The notes under the pieces: model-generated | What the model saw: only the letters and a program-made list of their open reading frames with translations | Told to the model about the DNA's origin: nothing | Database searches by the model: none | Translations under genes and position numbers: made by a program | Part shown: one piece after another, positions 47,906-57,504 of the stretch | Layout of the letters: every line of letters begins with the position of its first letter | Numbering within the stretch: position 1 is the stretch's first letter | NCBI RefSeq assembly: GCF_900103585.1 | Contig: NZ_FNHV01000003.1 | Location: 460,011 to 524,010, forward strand | Origin: Streptomyces sp. cf386 | GTDB taxonomy: Bacteria; Actinomycetota; Actinomycetes; Streptomycetales; Streptomycetaceae | DNA: 64,000 nt | Direction: 5' to 3'

Positions 47906-49900
47906 TCACGCTCCCGTGGCGACGAGGACGGCGGCGACCGCGAGGACGACGGTGCCGGCGAGCAGCGCGCTCACATAGGTCTGCACATTGCCGGTCTGGG
48001 CGCGCCGGACGGCGATGCCGAGCCAGCGGGGTAGGGCCCCCGCGCCGCGCACGTAGGTGTCGACGACCTCGCGGTCGAGGAACCGGACGAGACTCGCACC
48101 GGCCTGGACCGGGCGGACGAACAGCGCCTGGTACACGGCGTCGAGGTGGAAGCCGACGGCGGCGTGGCGGTGCAGCGGGCCGAGCAGGAGTCGGCCGGGG
48201 TCTGCCGGGTCGGGTGCGTAGGCCACTCCCCCGTACACGGGCGCGTGGCCGGCGATGGCCTCGGCCTCGACCTGGGCGGCGTCGCCTTCGGGGTGGGCCG
48301 CAACTGCACCCAGCGGGACGCGGGCGGCTACGCCCGTGGTGTGGCGCCAGGCCGCGTAGGTGACGATGCCACCGATGAGGGCCACGCCCGTGCCGAGGAC
48401 GGAGGTGGCGAGCGTCGGGGTGAGGTCGCGGCCGTCGAACCACGCGGGGAGCACACGGTAGGCGAGCGCCCCGGCGGCGAGGGACGGGGCGGCGAGCACC
48501 CACAGCACCACGGTCATCGTCAGCGGCTGCCTGCCGTGGTCGGGGGCCTCGGCACCCCGGCCGCGGAAGGCCAGCAGCCACAGGCGCATCGCGTAGGCGG
48601 CGGTGAGCAGGGCCGTGAGCAGACCGGCGACGAGGACGAGCCAGCCCGCGGCGCCGGGGACGCGCTCGGCGTGGCCGGTGGCGACGTGCTCGGCGGCGCC
48701 GAGGACGGACTCCTTGGAGAAGAAGCCGCTGAACGGCGGGATCGCGGCGAGCGCGAGGAGCGCCACGGTCATCGTCCAGTAGGCGTCGGGGACGCGGGCG
48801 CGCAGGTCCTTCATGCGGGACATGGCGGCCAGCGAGTTGGTGCCGGCGGCATGGATGATCACGCCCGCCGCGAGGAACAGCAGCGCCTTGAAGGCGCCGT
48901 GCGAGAGGAGGTGGAAGACGGCAGCACCGCGGTCGGCGACGGCGAGGGCGCCGGTCATGTAGCCGAGCTGGCCGATCGTCGAGTAGGCGAGGACGCGCTT
49001 GATGTCGTCCTGGGCGAGCGCGGCGAGACCCGAGCCCACCATCGTGACCGCGGCCATCACGGCGAGGACGATCATCGCGGCCTGGGAGGCCTCGAAGACC
49101 GGGAGGAGACGGGCGACGAAGTAGACACCGGCGGCGACCATCGTCGCGGCGTGGATCAGCGCGGAGACGGGCGTCGGGCCAGCCATCGCGTCGGGAAGCC
49201 AGGTGTGCAGCGGGAACTGCGCCGACTTGCCGGCCACGCCCGCGAGGAGCAGCAGGGCGATCAGCGTCGGGTGGTCGAGTCCGCCGCTCGCGACGGTGCC
49301 GAGGACCTTCGTGATGCGGAAGGACCCGGCGTCGGTGGCCAGCGCGAACAGACCGATGAGGAAGGGGACGTCACCGAGCTTGGTCACCAGGAAGGCCTTG
49401 ATGGAGGCGGCGCGGGCCTCCGAGGTCTCCCAGTAGTGGCCGACCAGGAAGTACGAGCAGATGCCCATGATCTCCCAGCCGACCAGCAGCACCATCAGGT
49501 CGCCGGAGTAGACGACGAGCAGCATCGCGGAGGTGAACAGGGAGACGAGCGCGGCGTACGAGGGATAGCGCGGGTCCTCGCGGAGATAGCCCGTCGAGTA
49601 GATCTGCACGCAGGTCGCGACGACGCCGACCAGGACGGCGACGAGGGCCGCGAAGCCGTCGATGTACAGCGCGAGTTCGATCGGCACCGACCCGGTGGGC
49701 GTGAGTTCGGTGGCGGCATTGATCGCCTGGTCGCCGCCCTGGCGCAGGGCAACCACGGCGGCGAGCACGAGGGACGCGAGCGTCGGCAGGACGGCGAGCG
49801 GGCGGACGAAACCGGGGGCGGTGCGGCCCAGGAGCAGACCGGCCGCGGCGCCGAGGAACGGGAGGAGGGGGACGAGTACGGCGAGGGTGGTCGTGGTCAC
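47906..49900 (-). CDS. nuoL: NADH-quinone oxidoreductase subunit L
   Basis: A 664-residue distal antiporter-like subunit with [32 protein letters not shown] and [15 protein letters not shown] motifs and the C-terminal lateral helix region. Overlaps nuoK by four bases. Confidence 0.96.
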   Translation of the reverse strand: MTTTTLAVLVPLLPFLGAAAGLLLGRTAPGFVRPLAVLPTLASLVLAAVVALRQGGDQAINAATELTPTGSVPIELALYIDGFAALVAVLVGVVATCVQIYSTGYLREDPRYPSYAALVSLFTSAMLLVVYSGDLMVLLVGWEIMGICSYFLVGHYWETSEARAASIKAFLVTKLGDVPFLIGLFALATDAGSFRITKVLGTVASGGLDHPTLIALLLLAGVAGKSAQFPLHTWLPDAMAGPTPVSALIHAATMVAAGVYFVARLLPVFEASQAAMIVLAVMAAVTMVGSGLAALAQDDIKRVLAYSTIGQLGYMTGALAVADRGAAVFHLLSHGAFKALLFLAAGVIIHAAGTNSLAAMSRMKDLRARVPDAYWTMTVALLALAAIPPFSGFFSKESVLGAAEHVATGHAERVPGAAGWLVLVAGLLTALLTAAYAMRLWLLAFRGRGAEAPDHGRQPLTMTVVLWVLAAPSLAAGALAYRVLPAWFDGRDLTPTLATSVLGTGVALIGGIVTYAAWRHTTGVAARVPLGAVAAHPEGDAAQVEAEAIAGHAPVYGGVAYAPDPADPGRLLLGPLHRHAAVGFHLDAVYQALFVRPVQAGASLVRFLDREVVDTYVRGAGALPRWLGIAVRRAQTGNVQTYVSALLAGTVVLAVAAVLVATGA

Positions 49901-50286
49901 GCGGTGGCCTCAGCCTTCTCGGCCTGCGGGGCCGTGGAGGCGTCGCGGTCGGGGCCGTCGGTGTCGTGGCTCTCGGCGGTGTCGCGGAGCTTGTCGATGT
50001 CCGAGGTGCCGCGGTTGCGGTAGACGGCGAGGACGATCGCCAGGCCGATGCCGATCTCGGCGGCGGCGATGGTGATGGTGAACAGGGTCAGAGCCTGACC
50101 GGAGTGCAGGGTCTCCTCGGCGGTCTTGCTGAGCCAGACGTCGAAGGCGACCAGGTTGAGGTTGACGGCGTTGAGCATCAGCTCGACCGACATCAGGACC
50201 AGGATCGCGTTGCGGCGGGCGAGGACGCCGTACAGGCCGGTGCAGAAGAGGAGGGCGGAGAGTACGGCGGGATAGGCGAGGTGCAT
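49897..50286 (-). CDS. nuoK: NADH-quinone oxidoreductase subunit K
   Basis: A 129-residue subunit: three membrane helices with the conserved Glu in [12 protein letters not shown] and [21 protein letters not shown] charged C-terminal extension of about 30 residues follows the usual end. Confidence 0.96.
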   Translation of the reverse strand: MHLAYPAVLSALLFCTGLYGVLARRNAILVLMSVELMLNAVNLNLVAFDVWLSKTAEETLHSGQALTLFTITIAAAEIGIGLAIVLAVYRNRGTSDIDKLRDTAESHDTDGPDRDASTAPQAEKAEATA

Positions 50287-51002
50287 CAGCGGGCCCCTTC
50301 CTGCTCGGCCGGATCAGTTCCCTCGACCGGCTCGTTCCGCCCGATCGAGTGATTACCGGAATCCGGGACAGATGGGGAACCACCGGTCACGGCACGGGAG
50401 TTCACAGAGAGAGAGCCCGATTCCGTCTTCGCCTTGCGGGACAGGACGATCGCGCCGACCAGGGCGGTGAGGAGGAGGACGGAGAGGGCCTCGAAGGGGA
50501 GGACCCAGTTCTGGAAGAGGCTCTCGCCGGTGGCCCTGGTGGAGCCGGTGGCGGGGCCATCGAGGTCGATCCAGGTCGCGCGGAAGGCGTCGACGACCAC
50601 CCAGATCAGGGTGGCCGCGGCGGCGACGGCCACGGTGAGGGCGGCCCAGCGGTTGCCGGAGTCGGCGTCCGGGGAGCGGCCGATGGGGGCCTTGGTGAGC
50701 ATCAGACCGAACAGAAGGAGGACAACGACGGAACCGACGTAGATGAGGACCTGCACCCAGGCGATGAACTCGGCGGTGAGCAGGAGGTACTCGACGGCGA
50801 GGCCGCCGAGCGTGACCACCAGCCACAGGGCGGCGTGCACCAGCTGCCGGGTGGTGACGGTGATCAGCGCGGCGCCGAAGGTGACCAGGCCGACGAGGAG
50901 GAAGGCGATCTCGACTCCGGTCGGGGAGAGGAAGCCGTGGGTCTGGTCGGCTGCCGTGATCGTGGCGTGCGCCGCTGTGGCGCCGGCTGCGACGAGGCTC
51001 AC
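50286..51002 (-). CDS. nuoJ: NADH-quinone oxidoreductase subunit J
   Basis: A 238-residue subunit. GTG 51002 overlaps the nuoI stop by four bases and gives the family start. Five helices include [29 protein letters not shown] polar C-terminal tail of about 50 residues (after VLSRKAK) is longer than usual. Confidence 0.94.
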   Translation of the reverse strand: MSLVAAGATAAHATITAADQTHGFLSPTGVEIAFLLVGLVTFGAALITVTTRQLVHAALWLVVTLGGLAVEYLLLTAEFIAWVQVLIYVGSVVVLLLFGLMLTKAPIGRSPDADSGNRWAALTVAVAAAATLIWVVVDAFRATWIDLDGPATGSTRATGESLFQNWVLPFEALSVLLLTALVGAIVLSRKAKTESGSLSVNSRAVTGGSPSVPDSGNHSIGRNEPVEGTDPAEQEGAR

Positions 51003-51559
51003 GACTCTCCCTCCTGCGGTTCGGCCGGCTCGGCCTGGGCGGCGGCCAGCTTCTCGGCGGTCTTGCGGGCGGCGGCGATCTCCTTGGGCTCCTCCGCGCC
51101 GGGGTCGAGGGCGGGCGGGGCCGGGACGGTCCACATCCACTCGCGGAGCTTGTCGCGTTCGTGGGTGAGGTCGTGGATGTCGGTCTCGGCGTACTCGAAC
51201 TCCGGGGACCAGAACAGGGCGTCGAAAGGACAGACCTCGATGCAGATACCGCAGTACATGCACAGGGAGAAGTCGATGGCGAAGCGGTCCAGGACGTTGC
51301 GGCTGCGTTCACGGCCACCGGGCGTCGCCGCCGGGACGGTCTCCTTGTGGGAGTCGATGTAGATGCACCAGTCCGGGCACTCGCGGGCGCAGAGCATGCA
51401 GACCGTGCAGTTCTCCTCGAACAGGCCGATCACACCGCGGGTGCGGGGCGGGAGGTCGGGCTGGGCGTCCGGGTACTGCGCGGTGACGGACTTCTTCGTC
51501 ATCGTGCGGAGGGTGACGGCCAGGCCCTTGGCCAGGCCACTACCGGGGATGGGGGCCAT
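50999..51559 (-). CDS. nuoI: NADH-quinone oxidoreductase subunit I
   Basis: A 186-residue ferredoxin-type subunit with two complete 4Fe-4S motifs, [12 protein letters not shown] and [12 protein letters not shown]. The N-terminal helix docks to the membrane. Start ATG 51559, two bases after nuoH. The C-terminus is an Ala/Glu-rich extension. Confidence 0.96.
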   Translation of the reverse strand: MAPIPGSGLAKGLAVTLRTMTKKSVTAQYPDAQPDLPPRTRGVIGLFEENCTVCMLCARECPDWCIYIDSHKETVPAATPGGRERSRNVLDRFAIDFSLCMYCGICIEVCPFDALFWSPEFEYAETDIHDLTHERDKLREWMWTVPAPPALDPGAEEPKEIAAARKTAEKLAAAQAEPAEPQEGES

Positions 51560-51561
51560 GG

Positions 51562-52530
51562 TTACTGGATCACCACCTTCACGACGCCGGTGAGGGCGAT
51601 CTGGGCGAGGGAAAGGGGGACGAGAAGGGTCCAGGAGAGCTTCTGGAGCTGGTCCTCGCGCAGGCGGGGGTAGGTGACGCGGAGCCAGATCACGATGAAG
51701 GCGAGGACGGCCGTCTTCAGCAGGGTCCAGACCCAGCCGAGGCCGTCGGCGCCCCAGGGGCCGTGCCAGCCGCCCAGGAAGAGGACGGTGGTCAGGCCGC
51801 ACAGGACGACGATTCCGGCGTACTCGGCAAGGAGGAAGAGGGCGAAGCGGAGGCCGGTGTACTCGGTGTAGGCGCCGAAGATGATCTCCGAGTCCGCGAC
51901 GGGCATGTCGAAGGGCGGGCGCTGGAGTTCGGCGAGGCCGGCGACGAAGAAGACGATCGCGCCGACGATCTGCCAGGGCAGCCACCACCACTCGAAGGCG
52001 TCGACGATGCCGGGGAGGGAGACGGTGCCGGCCGCCATCGCGACGGAGGCGGCGGTCAGCAGCATCGGGAGTTCGTAGGCGAGGAGCTGGGCGGCGGTGC
52101 GTAGGCCGCCGAGGAGGGAGAACTTGTTGGCGGAGGCCCAGCCGGCCATGAGCGAGCCGAGGACGCCTACGCCCATGACGGCCAGGACGAAGAAGATGCC
52201 CGCGTCGATGACCTCGCCGACGGCGCCCTCGCCCGGGCCGATGGGGATGGCGAGGAGGACGAGCAGATAAGGGAGGAGGGCCACGGCGGGGGCCAGCTGG
52301 AAGATACGGCGGTCCGCGCCCGCCGGAACGACGTCTTCTTTCTGCGCGAACTTCACGCCGTCGGCGACGAGCTGGGCCCAGCCGTGGAAGCCGCCGGCGT
52401 ACATCGGGCCGAGGCGGCCCTGCATGTGGGCCATCACCTTGTGCTCGGTCTGACCGATGATCAGGGGGAACGTGAGGAAGACGACGAAGACCATCAGGAG
52501 TCGCAGGGTGACGTCGAGCGCGTCGTTCAC
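51562..52530 (-). CDS. nuoH: NADH-quinone oxidoreductase subunit H
   Basis: A 322-residue quinone-site membrane subunit with the conserved loop [37 protein letters not shown]. The N-terminal quinone-site loop reads [12 protein letters not shown] rather than the more common QNRLGPNRVGP form. Overlaps the nuoC-like gene by four bases. Confidence 0.95.
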   Translation of the reverse strand: MNDALDVTLRLLMVFVVFLTFPLIIGQTEHKVMAHMQGRLGPMYAGGFHGWAQLVADGVKFAQKEDVVPAGADRRIFQLAPAVALLPYLLVLLAIPIGPGEGAVGEVIDAGIFFVLAVMGVGVLGSLMAGWASANKFSLLGGLRTAAQLLAYELPMLLTAASVAMAAGTVSLPGIVDAFEWWWLPWQIVGAIVFFVAGLAELQRPPFDMPVADSEIIFGAYTEYTGLRFALFLLAEYAGIVVLCGLTTVLFLGGWHGPWGADGLGWVWTLLKTAVLAFIVIWLRVTYPRLREDQLQKLSWTLLVPLSLAQIALTGVVKVVIQ

Positions 52531-54704
52531 TGCGGGCCTCCGGCGGGGTCGGTGCGGTCGACGATTGGGTCGTTGGTGAGGGCTGGCGAGTCTGCGTCCG
52601 CGGAAGTGGCCGTGGATTCGGACGGGGCGGGCTCGCGGGAGGGAGCGGCACCGGGGGCTCGCTGGGCTTCGGTGGGCTCTTCGCCGGGTGCCGGGGCTGG
52701 GGCCTGGTCGGGGGTGACGGCCTGATCGGCTTCAGACTCGCGGTCGCCTTCAGGCGCGTGCTCGACGTCGGGAGCGTGCGTGGTGGGCGGGGCAGCCTCG
52801 CCGGGCTCGGGCTCGAGCTGTGGCTGTGGCTCGGGCCGATCGGGGGCCGACTCCGGCTGCGGCTCGGTTGCGGGGCGCGGCTCGTGGTCGGGATGCGGCT
52901 CGTGGTCGGGGCGAGGCTCGGCCTCGGCATCCGGCTGAGTCACGTCGGTCGCGGTCGCGGCGGAAGTGGCGGGCTTCGCTCCGGTCTCCGGTGCCGACTC
53001 GGCCTCGGTCTCCGGCGTCGGCGTCCGCTTTGCCCCAGTCTCCGGCTCGGGCTCACGCTCGGCTCGTCCCTGGGGTTCGGGCGCGTCGAAGGCCGGACGG
53101 GCGTGGTGCCACGGGGCGTCCGGGCTGCGGGGAGCCGTGGGGGTCTTCGGAGTGGTCGAACGGGTCGCGGATGGGGTCGCTTCGCCGTCCGTACCCACCG
53201 GCGCTGCGTCGGATGCCGTCGTGTCGGACGCCGCGGCGCCGGAAGCGGCACCCTGGCTCGCCGAGCCCTCCGAGGCGCTGCGCGATCGGCGGGTACCGAT
53301 CGGGGTGGAGCCCGTGCCAGGACGCTGCGATGCCGAGCCCTCGCCCGCGCTGCGGGTACGCCGATTCGGCGGCGGGGTGCTGCTCGCGGTCGATGAGGTG
53401 CTGGGCGTGGCCGTCTCCTGGCCCTCCCCCGCTCCGCGCTCCTCCACTCCCTCATCCGTCGTGTCCGCCGACGCCTCGGCCCGCTGGCTCGCCGAGCCCT
53501 CGCTGGCACTCCGCGCGCGGCGTGGCGAGGCCGGCGTACCGGAAGCGGTCGGCGTCGTACCGGCACCCGCCGGAGACGCGCCTGTCTCCGTCCCGGAATC
53601 GGCACCCGCCGGAGCCGTACCCGCCGCCGTCGCGGACTCGGCACCCGCAGCGGCAGCGGCAGCGGCAGCCTGGCTGACCGAACCCTCGGCCGCCGAACGA
53701 GCACGACGCGCCGTACCCGCCCCGGGAGCTCCCCCCGCCGAAGCCGCAGCCGAACCCTCCGCTGCAGCTCCGCTCTCCGAGACCGAACCCTCTGCAGAAG
53801 CCCCGCTCTCGGAAGCCGCGGAAGCCGCCCCCTGCTGACTGACCGACCCTTCCGCCGCCGAACGAGCACGACGCGCCCCGCCCGCCGCCGGTGCCCCAGC
53901 CTCAGGCGCGCCCACCTGACTCGCCGAACCCTCGGCCGCCGAACGAGCACGCCGCACCGCACCCGCCGCAGGAACTCCACCCGTCGGCGCACCAGCCTCG
54001 GACGCCCCCGCCTGGCTCGCGGAACCCTCCGCCGTCGTACGAGCCCGCCGCACCGGCCGCTCCCCCGCAGCCCGTGCCGGGCGCTCCCCGGCCGCGCGGC
54101 CCGCGCCCCTGGCAGGGCGGGCCGGGGCAGGGGGGAGTTGGCCCTTCAGGGGGCCCCATTCGTTCGGGTCGGGGACGCCGGGGGGCAGCATCTGGCGGCG
54201 CTTCGGGCCGCCGTGCTCGGACTCGCCGGGTTCCTTGGCGCCGGGCCAGGCCTTGGCCACGCGGGCTGCCAGGACGAAGTCCTTGCGCAGGGGGTGGCCC
54301 TCGAAGTTCTCCGGGAGGAGCAGGTGGTTCAGGGCGGGGTGGCCGGCGAACAGTACGCCGAACATCTCGTGCGTCTCGCGTTCGTGCCAGGCAGCGCCCG
54401 CGTAGACGCCCACCGCCGAGGGCAGCGTCGGCGACCCGTGCGGGACCGTCGTACGCAGCAGCAGGCGTCGTACCGGAGAAAGGGCGGCGATGTGGGCAGC
54501 GACGCGGAAGCCCGTGCCCGGTTCGTCGACCGCGCTCAGCCAGTCGAAGTAGGTGCAGCCCAGCTCGTCACGGGCCGTCTCCAGCGCCTCGATCCAGGAT
54601 GTCGAGGGCACGTCGACCGTCAGGACCTCGTACGACTCCTCGGCCGTGGCCTCCGGGCCGAAGAGGTCCTCGACGGGGGCGGGCAGCCAGCCGATCGTCG
54701 TCAT
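52527..54704 (-). CDS. nuoC: NADH-quinone oxidoreductase subunit C with a 540-residue repetitive tail
   Basis: A 725-residue protein. Only about residues 1-185 are NuoC: the 30-kDa signature [23 protein letters not shown]...[10 protein letters not shown] is at about 107-143. The rest is disordered and Ala/Ser/Gly/Pro/Thr-rich. It holds seven copies of RRxRSxxEGSxSQ at residues 219-231, 251-263, 278-290, 333-345, 395-407, 448-460 and 472-484, plus degenerate AEGS copies between, then an acidic Pro/Glu/Asp-His tail with DHEP repeats. Normal NuoC is near 200 residues. Four-base overlaps with nuoB and nuoH show it is in frame and in the operon. The role of the tail is unknown. Confidence 0.92.
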   Translation of the reverse strand: MTTIGWLPAPVEDLFGPEATAEESYEVLTVDVPSTSWIEALETARDELGCTYFDWLSAVDEPGTGFRVAAHIAALSPVRRLLLRTTVPHGSPTLPSAVGVYAGAAWHERETHEMFGVLFAGHPALNHLLLPENFEGHPLRKDFVLAARVAKAWPGAKEPGESEHGGPKRRQMLPPGVPDPNEWGPLKGQLPPAPARPARGAGRAAGERPARAAGERPVRRARTTAEGSASQAGASEAGAPTGGVPAAGAVRRARSAAEGSASQVGAPEAGAPAAGGARRARSAAEGSVSQQGAASAASESGASAEGSVSESGAAAEGSAAASAGGAPGAGTARRARSAAEGSVSQAAAAAAAAGAESATAAGTAPAGADSGTETGASPAGAGTTPTASGTPASPRRARSASEGSASQRAEASADTTDEGVEERGAGEGQETATPSTSSTASSTPPPNRRTRSAGEGSASQRPGTGSTPIGTRRSRSASEGSASQGAASGAAASDTTASDAAPVGTDGEATPSATRSTTPKTPTAPRSPDAPWHHARPAFDAPEPQGRAEREPEPETGAKRTPTPETEAESAPETGAKPATSAATATDVTQPDAEAEPRPDHEPHPDHEPRPATEPQPESAPDRPEPQPQLEPEPGEAAPPTTHAPDVEHAPEGDRESEADQAVTPDQAPAPAPGEEPTEAQRAPGAAPSREPAPSESTATSADADSPALTNDPIVDRTDPAGGPQ
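53253..54050 (-). repeat. Seven-copy 13-codon repeat in the nuoC tail
   Basis: Encodes the RRxRSxxEGSxSQ motifs, separated by linkers of 11 to about 50 residues. The conserved part of each copy is preserved while the linkers vary in length and composition. Confidence 0.9.
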
Positions 54705-55399
54705 CGGGACGCCTCCCCCGCACCGCCAGTACCACCGGCGTCGCCAGCACCGCCAGCACCAACAGTCCCGCTACCACCACCAGCACCGCTGGTACCACCG
54801 GCCCCCGCCACCTCCGGCCCCCGCACCAGCCCACTCTGCAGAGCCGCCGTCGACGGACGCCCCGCCTCACTCGCGTACCGCTCCCCCAGCGACTCCCGCG
54901 CGATCTTCTCCTGGAGCTTCAGGATCCCCTGGAGCAGCGCCTCGGGGCGCGGTGGGCAGCCGGGGACGTACACGTCCACCGGGATGATCTGGTCGACGCC
55001 CTTGGTGACGGAGTAGGAGTCCCAGTACGGGCCGCCGCAGTTCGAGCAGGCCCCGAAGGAGATGACGTACTTCGGCTCGGGCATCTGTTCGTACAGGCGC
55101 TTCACGGCCGGGGCCATCTTGTCGGTCACCGTGCCGGAGACGACCATCAGGTCGGCCTGCCGGGGGCCCGGGGCGAAGGGGATCACGCCGAGGCGGATGA
55201 AGTCGTGGCGGGCCATCGACGCGGCGATGAACTCGATCGCGCAGCAGGCGAGGCCGAAGTTGAAGACCCAGAGCGAGTAGCGGCGGCCCCAGTTGAGGAT
55301 CACCTTCATCGGCTCGGGCGCGAGACGGGCCAGCGCGCCCAGTCGCTTCGGCTCCGGGAGCAGAACCGGCTGCTCATTGGTGTCTGGCGTCACGTCCAT
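54701..55399 (-). CDS. nuoB: NADH-quinone oxidoreductase subunit B
   Basis: A 232-residue subunit from ATG 55399 ([18 protein letters not shown]). All ligands of the N2 4Fe-4S cluster are visible: tandem Cys in [17 protein letters not shown] and VPGCPPRPE. After about residue 190 it carries an unusual Gly/Ala/Thr-rich tail of about 40 residues. It overlaps nuoA by ten bases and nuoC by four. Confidence 0.95.
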   Translation of the reverse strand: MDVTPDTNEQPVLLPEPKRLGALARLAPEPMKVILNWGRRYSLWVFNFGLACCAIEFIAASMARHDFIRLGVIPFAPGPRQADLMVVSGTVTDKMAPAVKRLYEQMPEPKYVISFGACSNCGGPYWDSYSVTKGVDQIIPVDVYVPGCPPRPEALLQGILKLQEKIARESLGERYASEAGRPSTAALQSGLVRGPEVAGAGGTSGAGGGSGTVGAGGAGDAGGTGGAGEASR

Positions 55400-55812
55400 G
55401 CCAGGACGCCCTTCTTGTATGCGTAGAGCAGGCCCACGGCCAGGAAGCCGAGGAAGACGAACATCTCGACGAGCGTGGTCGCGCCGTAGCCGGGGTCGGC
55501 GAAGACCGTCGCCCAGGGGAAGAGGAAGATCGAGTCGATGGCGAAGATCACGTACAGGAAGGCGTACACGTAGTAGCGGACCTGGGTGTGGGCCCAGCCC
55601 TCGCCGACCGGGTCGACGCCGCACTCGTACGTCAGCAGCTTCTCGGGGGTGGGGACCACCGGGCGCAGAAGTCGGCCCGCCCCGAAGGCGACGGCGACGA
55701 ACAGCACGCCGATGACGGCCAGCAGTCCGACCACCGAGTAGGACTGGAAGTAGTCCGCCGAGACGACGACGTTGTGCGCATCCGCCGCGACGACGACGGT
55801 CTGTTCCGACAC
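55390..55812 (-). CDS. nuoA: NADH-quinone oxidoreductase subunit A
   Basis: A 140-residue three-helix subunit; [40 protein letters not shown] contains the conserved Cys loop of NuoA. First gene of the cluster; its upstream region has 18-bp repeats. Confidence 0.95.
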   Translation of the reverse strand: MSEQTVVVAADAHNVVVSADYFQSYSVVGLLAVIGVLFVAVAFGAGRLLRPVVPTPEKLLTYECGVDPVGEGWAHTQVRYYVYAFLYVIFAIDSIFLFPWATVFADPGYGATTLVEMFVFLGFLAVGLLYAYKKGVLAWT

Positions 55813-56172
55813 GTCCGCCCCTCGCTCCCTGACCTCGTGACCGATGCCCCAGGAAACAGGCCCTGAGACCAGTGTCCTGCGTTATGTGAACTCATGAACT
55901 ACTGAGATCACGTGAACAACGGTGATCTCGCGAACAACGGTGATCTCGTGAACACCGCTGTTCGACGATCTGTACGCACGGGAGTCTAGGCCCTGCTAAA
56001 GACACCGTAAGCAGCCCGTCACGCGTTGAGATCTCGTCGAGATGCGACGGCCGGGTGCGGGGCCGCGGGGAGGTCCACGGGCCGGCAGGGGTGCGGGGTG
56101 GGGTTTTCCCCCGGTAGATCGCGGCGGTCCGCCTCATGGCGCGGCGGCGCACCGCGCGGCACGCTAGCCCAT
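55813..56172. promoter_or_regulatory. Divergent nuoA/sensor-kinase region with 18-bp repeats
   Basis: About 360 bases with no gene. It should hold the nuo promoter and that of the kinase. The notable element is the repeat cluster at 55904-55957. Confidence 0.6.
55904..55957. repeat. 2.5 copies of an 18-bp repeat with an inverted arm
   Basis: GTGAACAACGGTGATCTC (55912-55929) is followed by a one-base variant (55930-55947) and a partial third copy. GAGATCAC at 55904-55911 is the inverse of GTGATCTC at 55922-55929, giving an 8-bp stem. Possible operator array 90-140 bases upstream of nuoA. Confidence 0.8.
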
Positions 56173-57381
56173 ATGACCGAAAGCCCCAGCCCCTCTCGGG
56201 ACGCCGCCGGGCGGCCCGACAGCGGCCGAACACCGCTGCCACCTGCCCGTTTCGCCTATGACCGGACCACCTGGAAGGAGATCGCGCACCTCCTGGCGAA
56301 CCTTCCGGTGTCAGTGCTCGGCTTCGTCTACGTCGCCACGGTGCTGTTCACCGGCGCCTTTCTGACGCTGACAGTGATCGGGGTCCCGCTGCTCGCGGCC
56401 GGACTGATCGGCGCGCGGCAGCTGGGCAAGCTGGAGCGGGCACGCGCGCGTGGGCTGCTCGGAGTGCGGGTGGACGAGCCGAGTCCGCTTCCGTTGCGCG
56501 GCGGCAGGGACGGCTTCTTCCCGCAGCTGTGGCAGGCGGTGAAGGACCCGGTCGGCTGGCGGACGATCCTGTACGACTTCATCCGGCTTCCTTGGGGCAT
56601 CCTCACCTTCACCATCACGCTGACCTCGCTGTTCGTGCTGTGGCCGGTGCTGCCGTTCATCGCGCGCGGCCTGGCCAACGCGGACCGCGCGATGGTGCGC
56701 GGCCTGCTGTCGCCCTCCGACGAGCTGGAGCGCCGTATCGCCGAACTGGAGTCGGACCGCGGGGTCGTGGTGGACACGGCCGCCGCCGATCTGCGCCGCA
56801 TCGAGCGCGATCTGCACGACGGCGCCCAGGCCCGTCTCGTCAGCCTCGCCATGGGGCTGGGCCTGGCCAAGGAGAAGCTCCTCGAGGACCCCGACCATGC
56901 CGCCGCGATGGTCGCGGAGGCGCACGGCGAGGTGAAACTCGCCCTGCAGGAACTGCGCGATCTGGCGCGCGGCATCCATCCCGCCGTCCTGACCGACCGC
57001 GGACTGGACGCCGCCCTCTCGGCGGTCGCCTCGCGCTGCACGGTGCCGGTGAAGGTGACCGTCGACCTGCTGTCCAGACCGGCCGCGGCCATCGAGGGCA
57101 TCGCCTACTTCACCGTCTCCGAGCTGCTGCAGAACATCAGCAAGCACAGCGGGGCGAAGGCGGCGTCGGTCGATGTGCGGCGGTCGGAGGACCGGCTGCT
57201 CATCCAGGTGTGGGACGACGGTGGCGGGGGCGCCCGCCTCGTCGGCGGAGGGGGCATGCGCGGGCTCGCCGACCGGCTGGACGCCGTGGACGGCCGGTTC
57301 GTCATCGAGTCACCGCTGGGCGGTCCCACGACGGTGGTCGCGGAGCTGCCCTGGCGGGACCGCGCCCTCGGGCAGGGGTAG
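56173..57381 (+). CDS. Two-component sensor histidine kinase (NarL-type), copy 1
   Basis: A 402-residue kinase. A membrane sensor domain (about residues 35-170, four hydrophobic segments, resembling the Sensor/PF13796 type) precedes the dimerisation helix with phospho-acceptor His215 in RRIERDLHDGAQARL and an HATPase_c domain (TVSELLQNISKHSGA; DDGGGGARLVGGGGMRGLADRL). It is closely similar to the next gene in the kinase half. Confidence 0.93.
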   Translation: MTESPSPSRDAAGRPDSGRTPLPPARFAYDRTTWKEIAHLLANLPVSVLGFVYVATVLFTGAFLTLTVIGVPLLAAGLIGARQLGKLERARARGLLGVRVDEPSPLPLRGGRDGFFPQLWQAVKDPVGWRTILYDFIRLPWGILTFTITLTSLFVLWPVLPFIARGLANADRAMVRGLLSPSDELERRIAELESDRGVVVDTAAADLRRIERDLHDGAQARLVSLAMGLGLAKEKLLEDPDHAAAMVAEAHGEVKLALQELRDLARGIHPAVLTDRGLDAALSAVASRCTVPVKVTVDLLSRPAAAIEGIAYFTVSELLQNISKHSGAKAASVDVRRSEDRLLIQVWDDGGGGARLVGGGGMRGLADRLDAVDGRFVIESPLGGPTTVVAELPWRDRALGQG

Positions 57382-57460
57382 GGAAAACCCCCCGTTCAAG
57401 ACGCCGACGGCCTCCATGTTGCGCGGACCTGCGGTCCAGCAGGGTGGAGATAGGACGGCA

Positions 57461-57477
57461 CAGCCCCGGCGGGGCTG
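57461..57477 (+). terminator. Small hairpin between the two kinase genes
   Basis: CAGCCCC/GGGGCTG, 7-bp stem, three-base loop. It could be a weak attenuator; no T-run. Confidence 0.3.
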
Positions 57478-57504
57478 ACGGGACGAGGAGAATGGACGAC
57501 GCCG

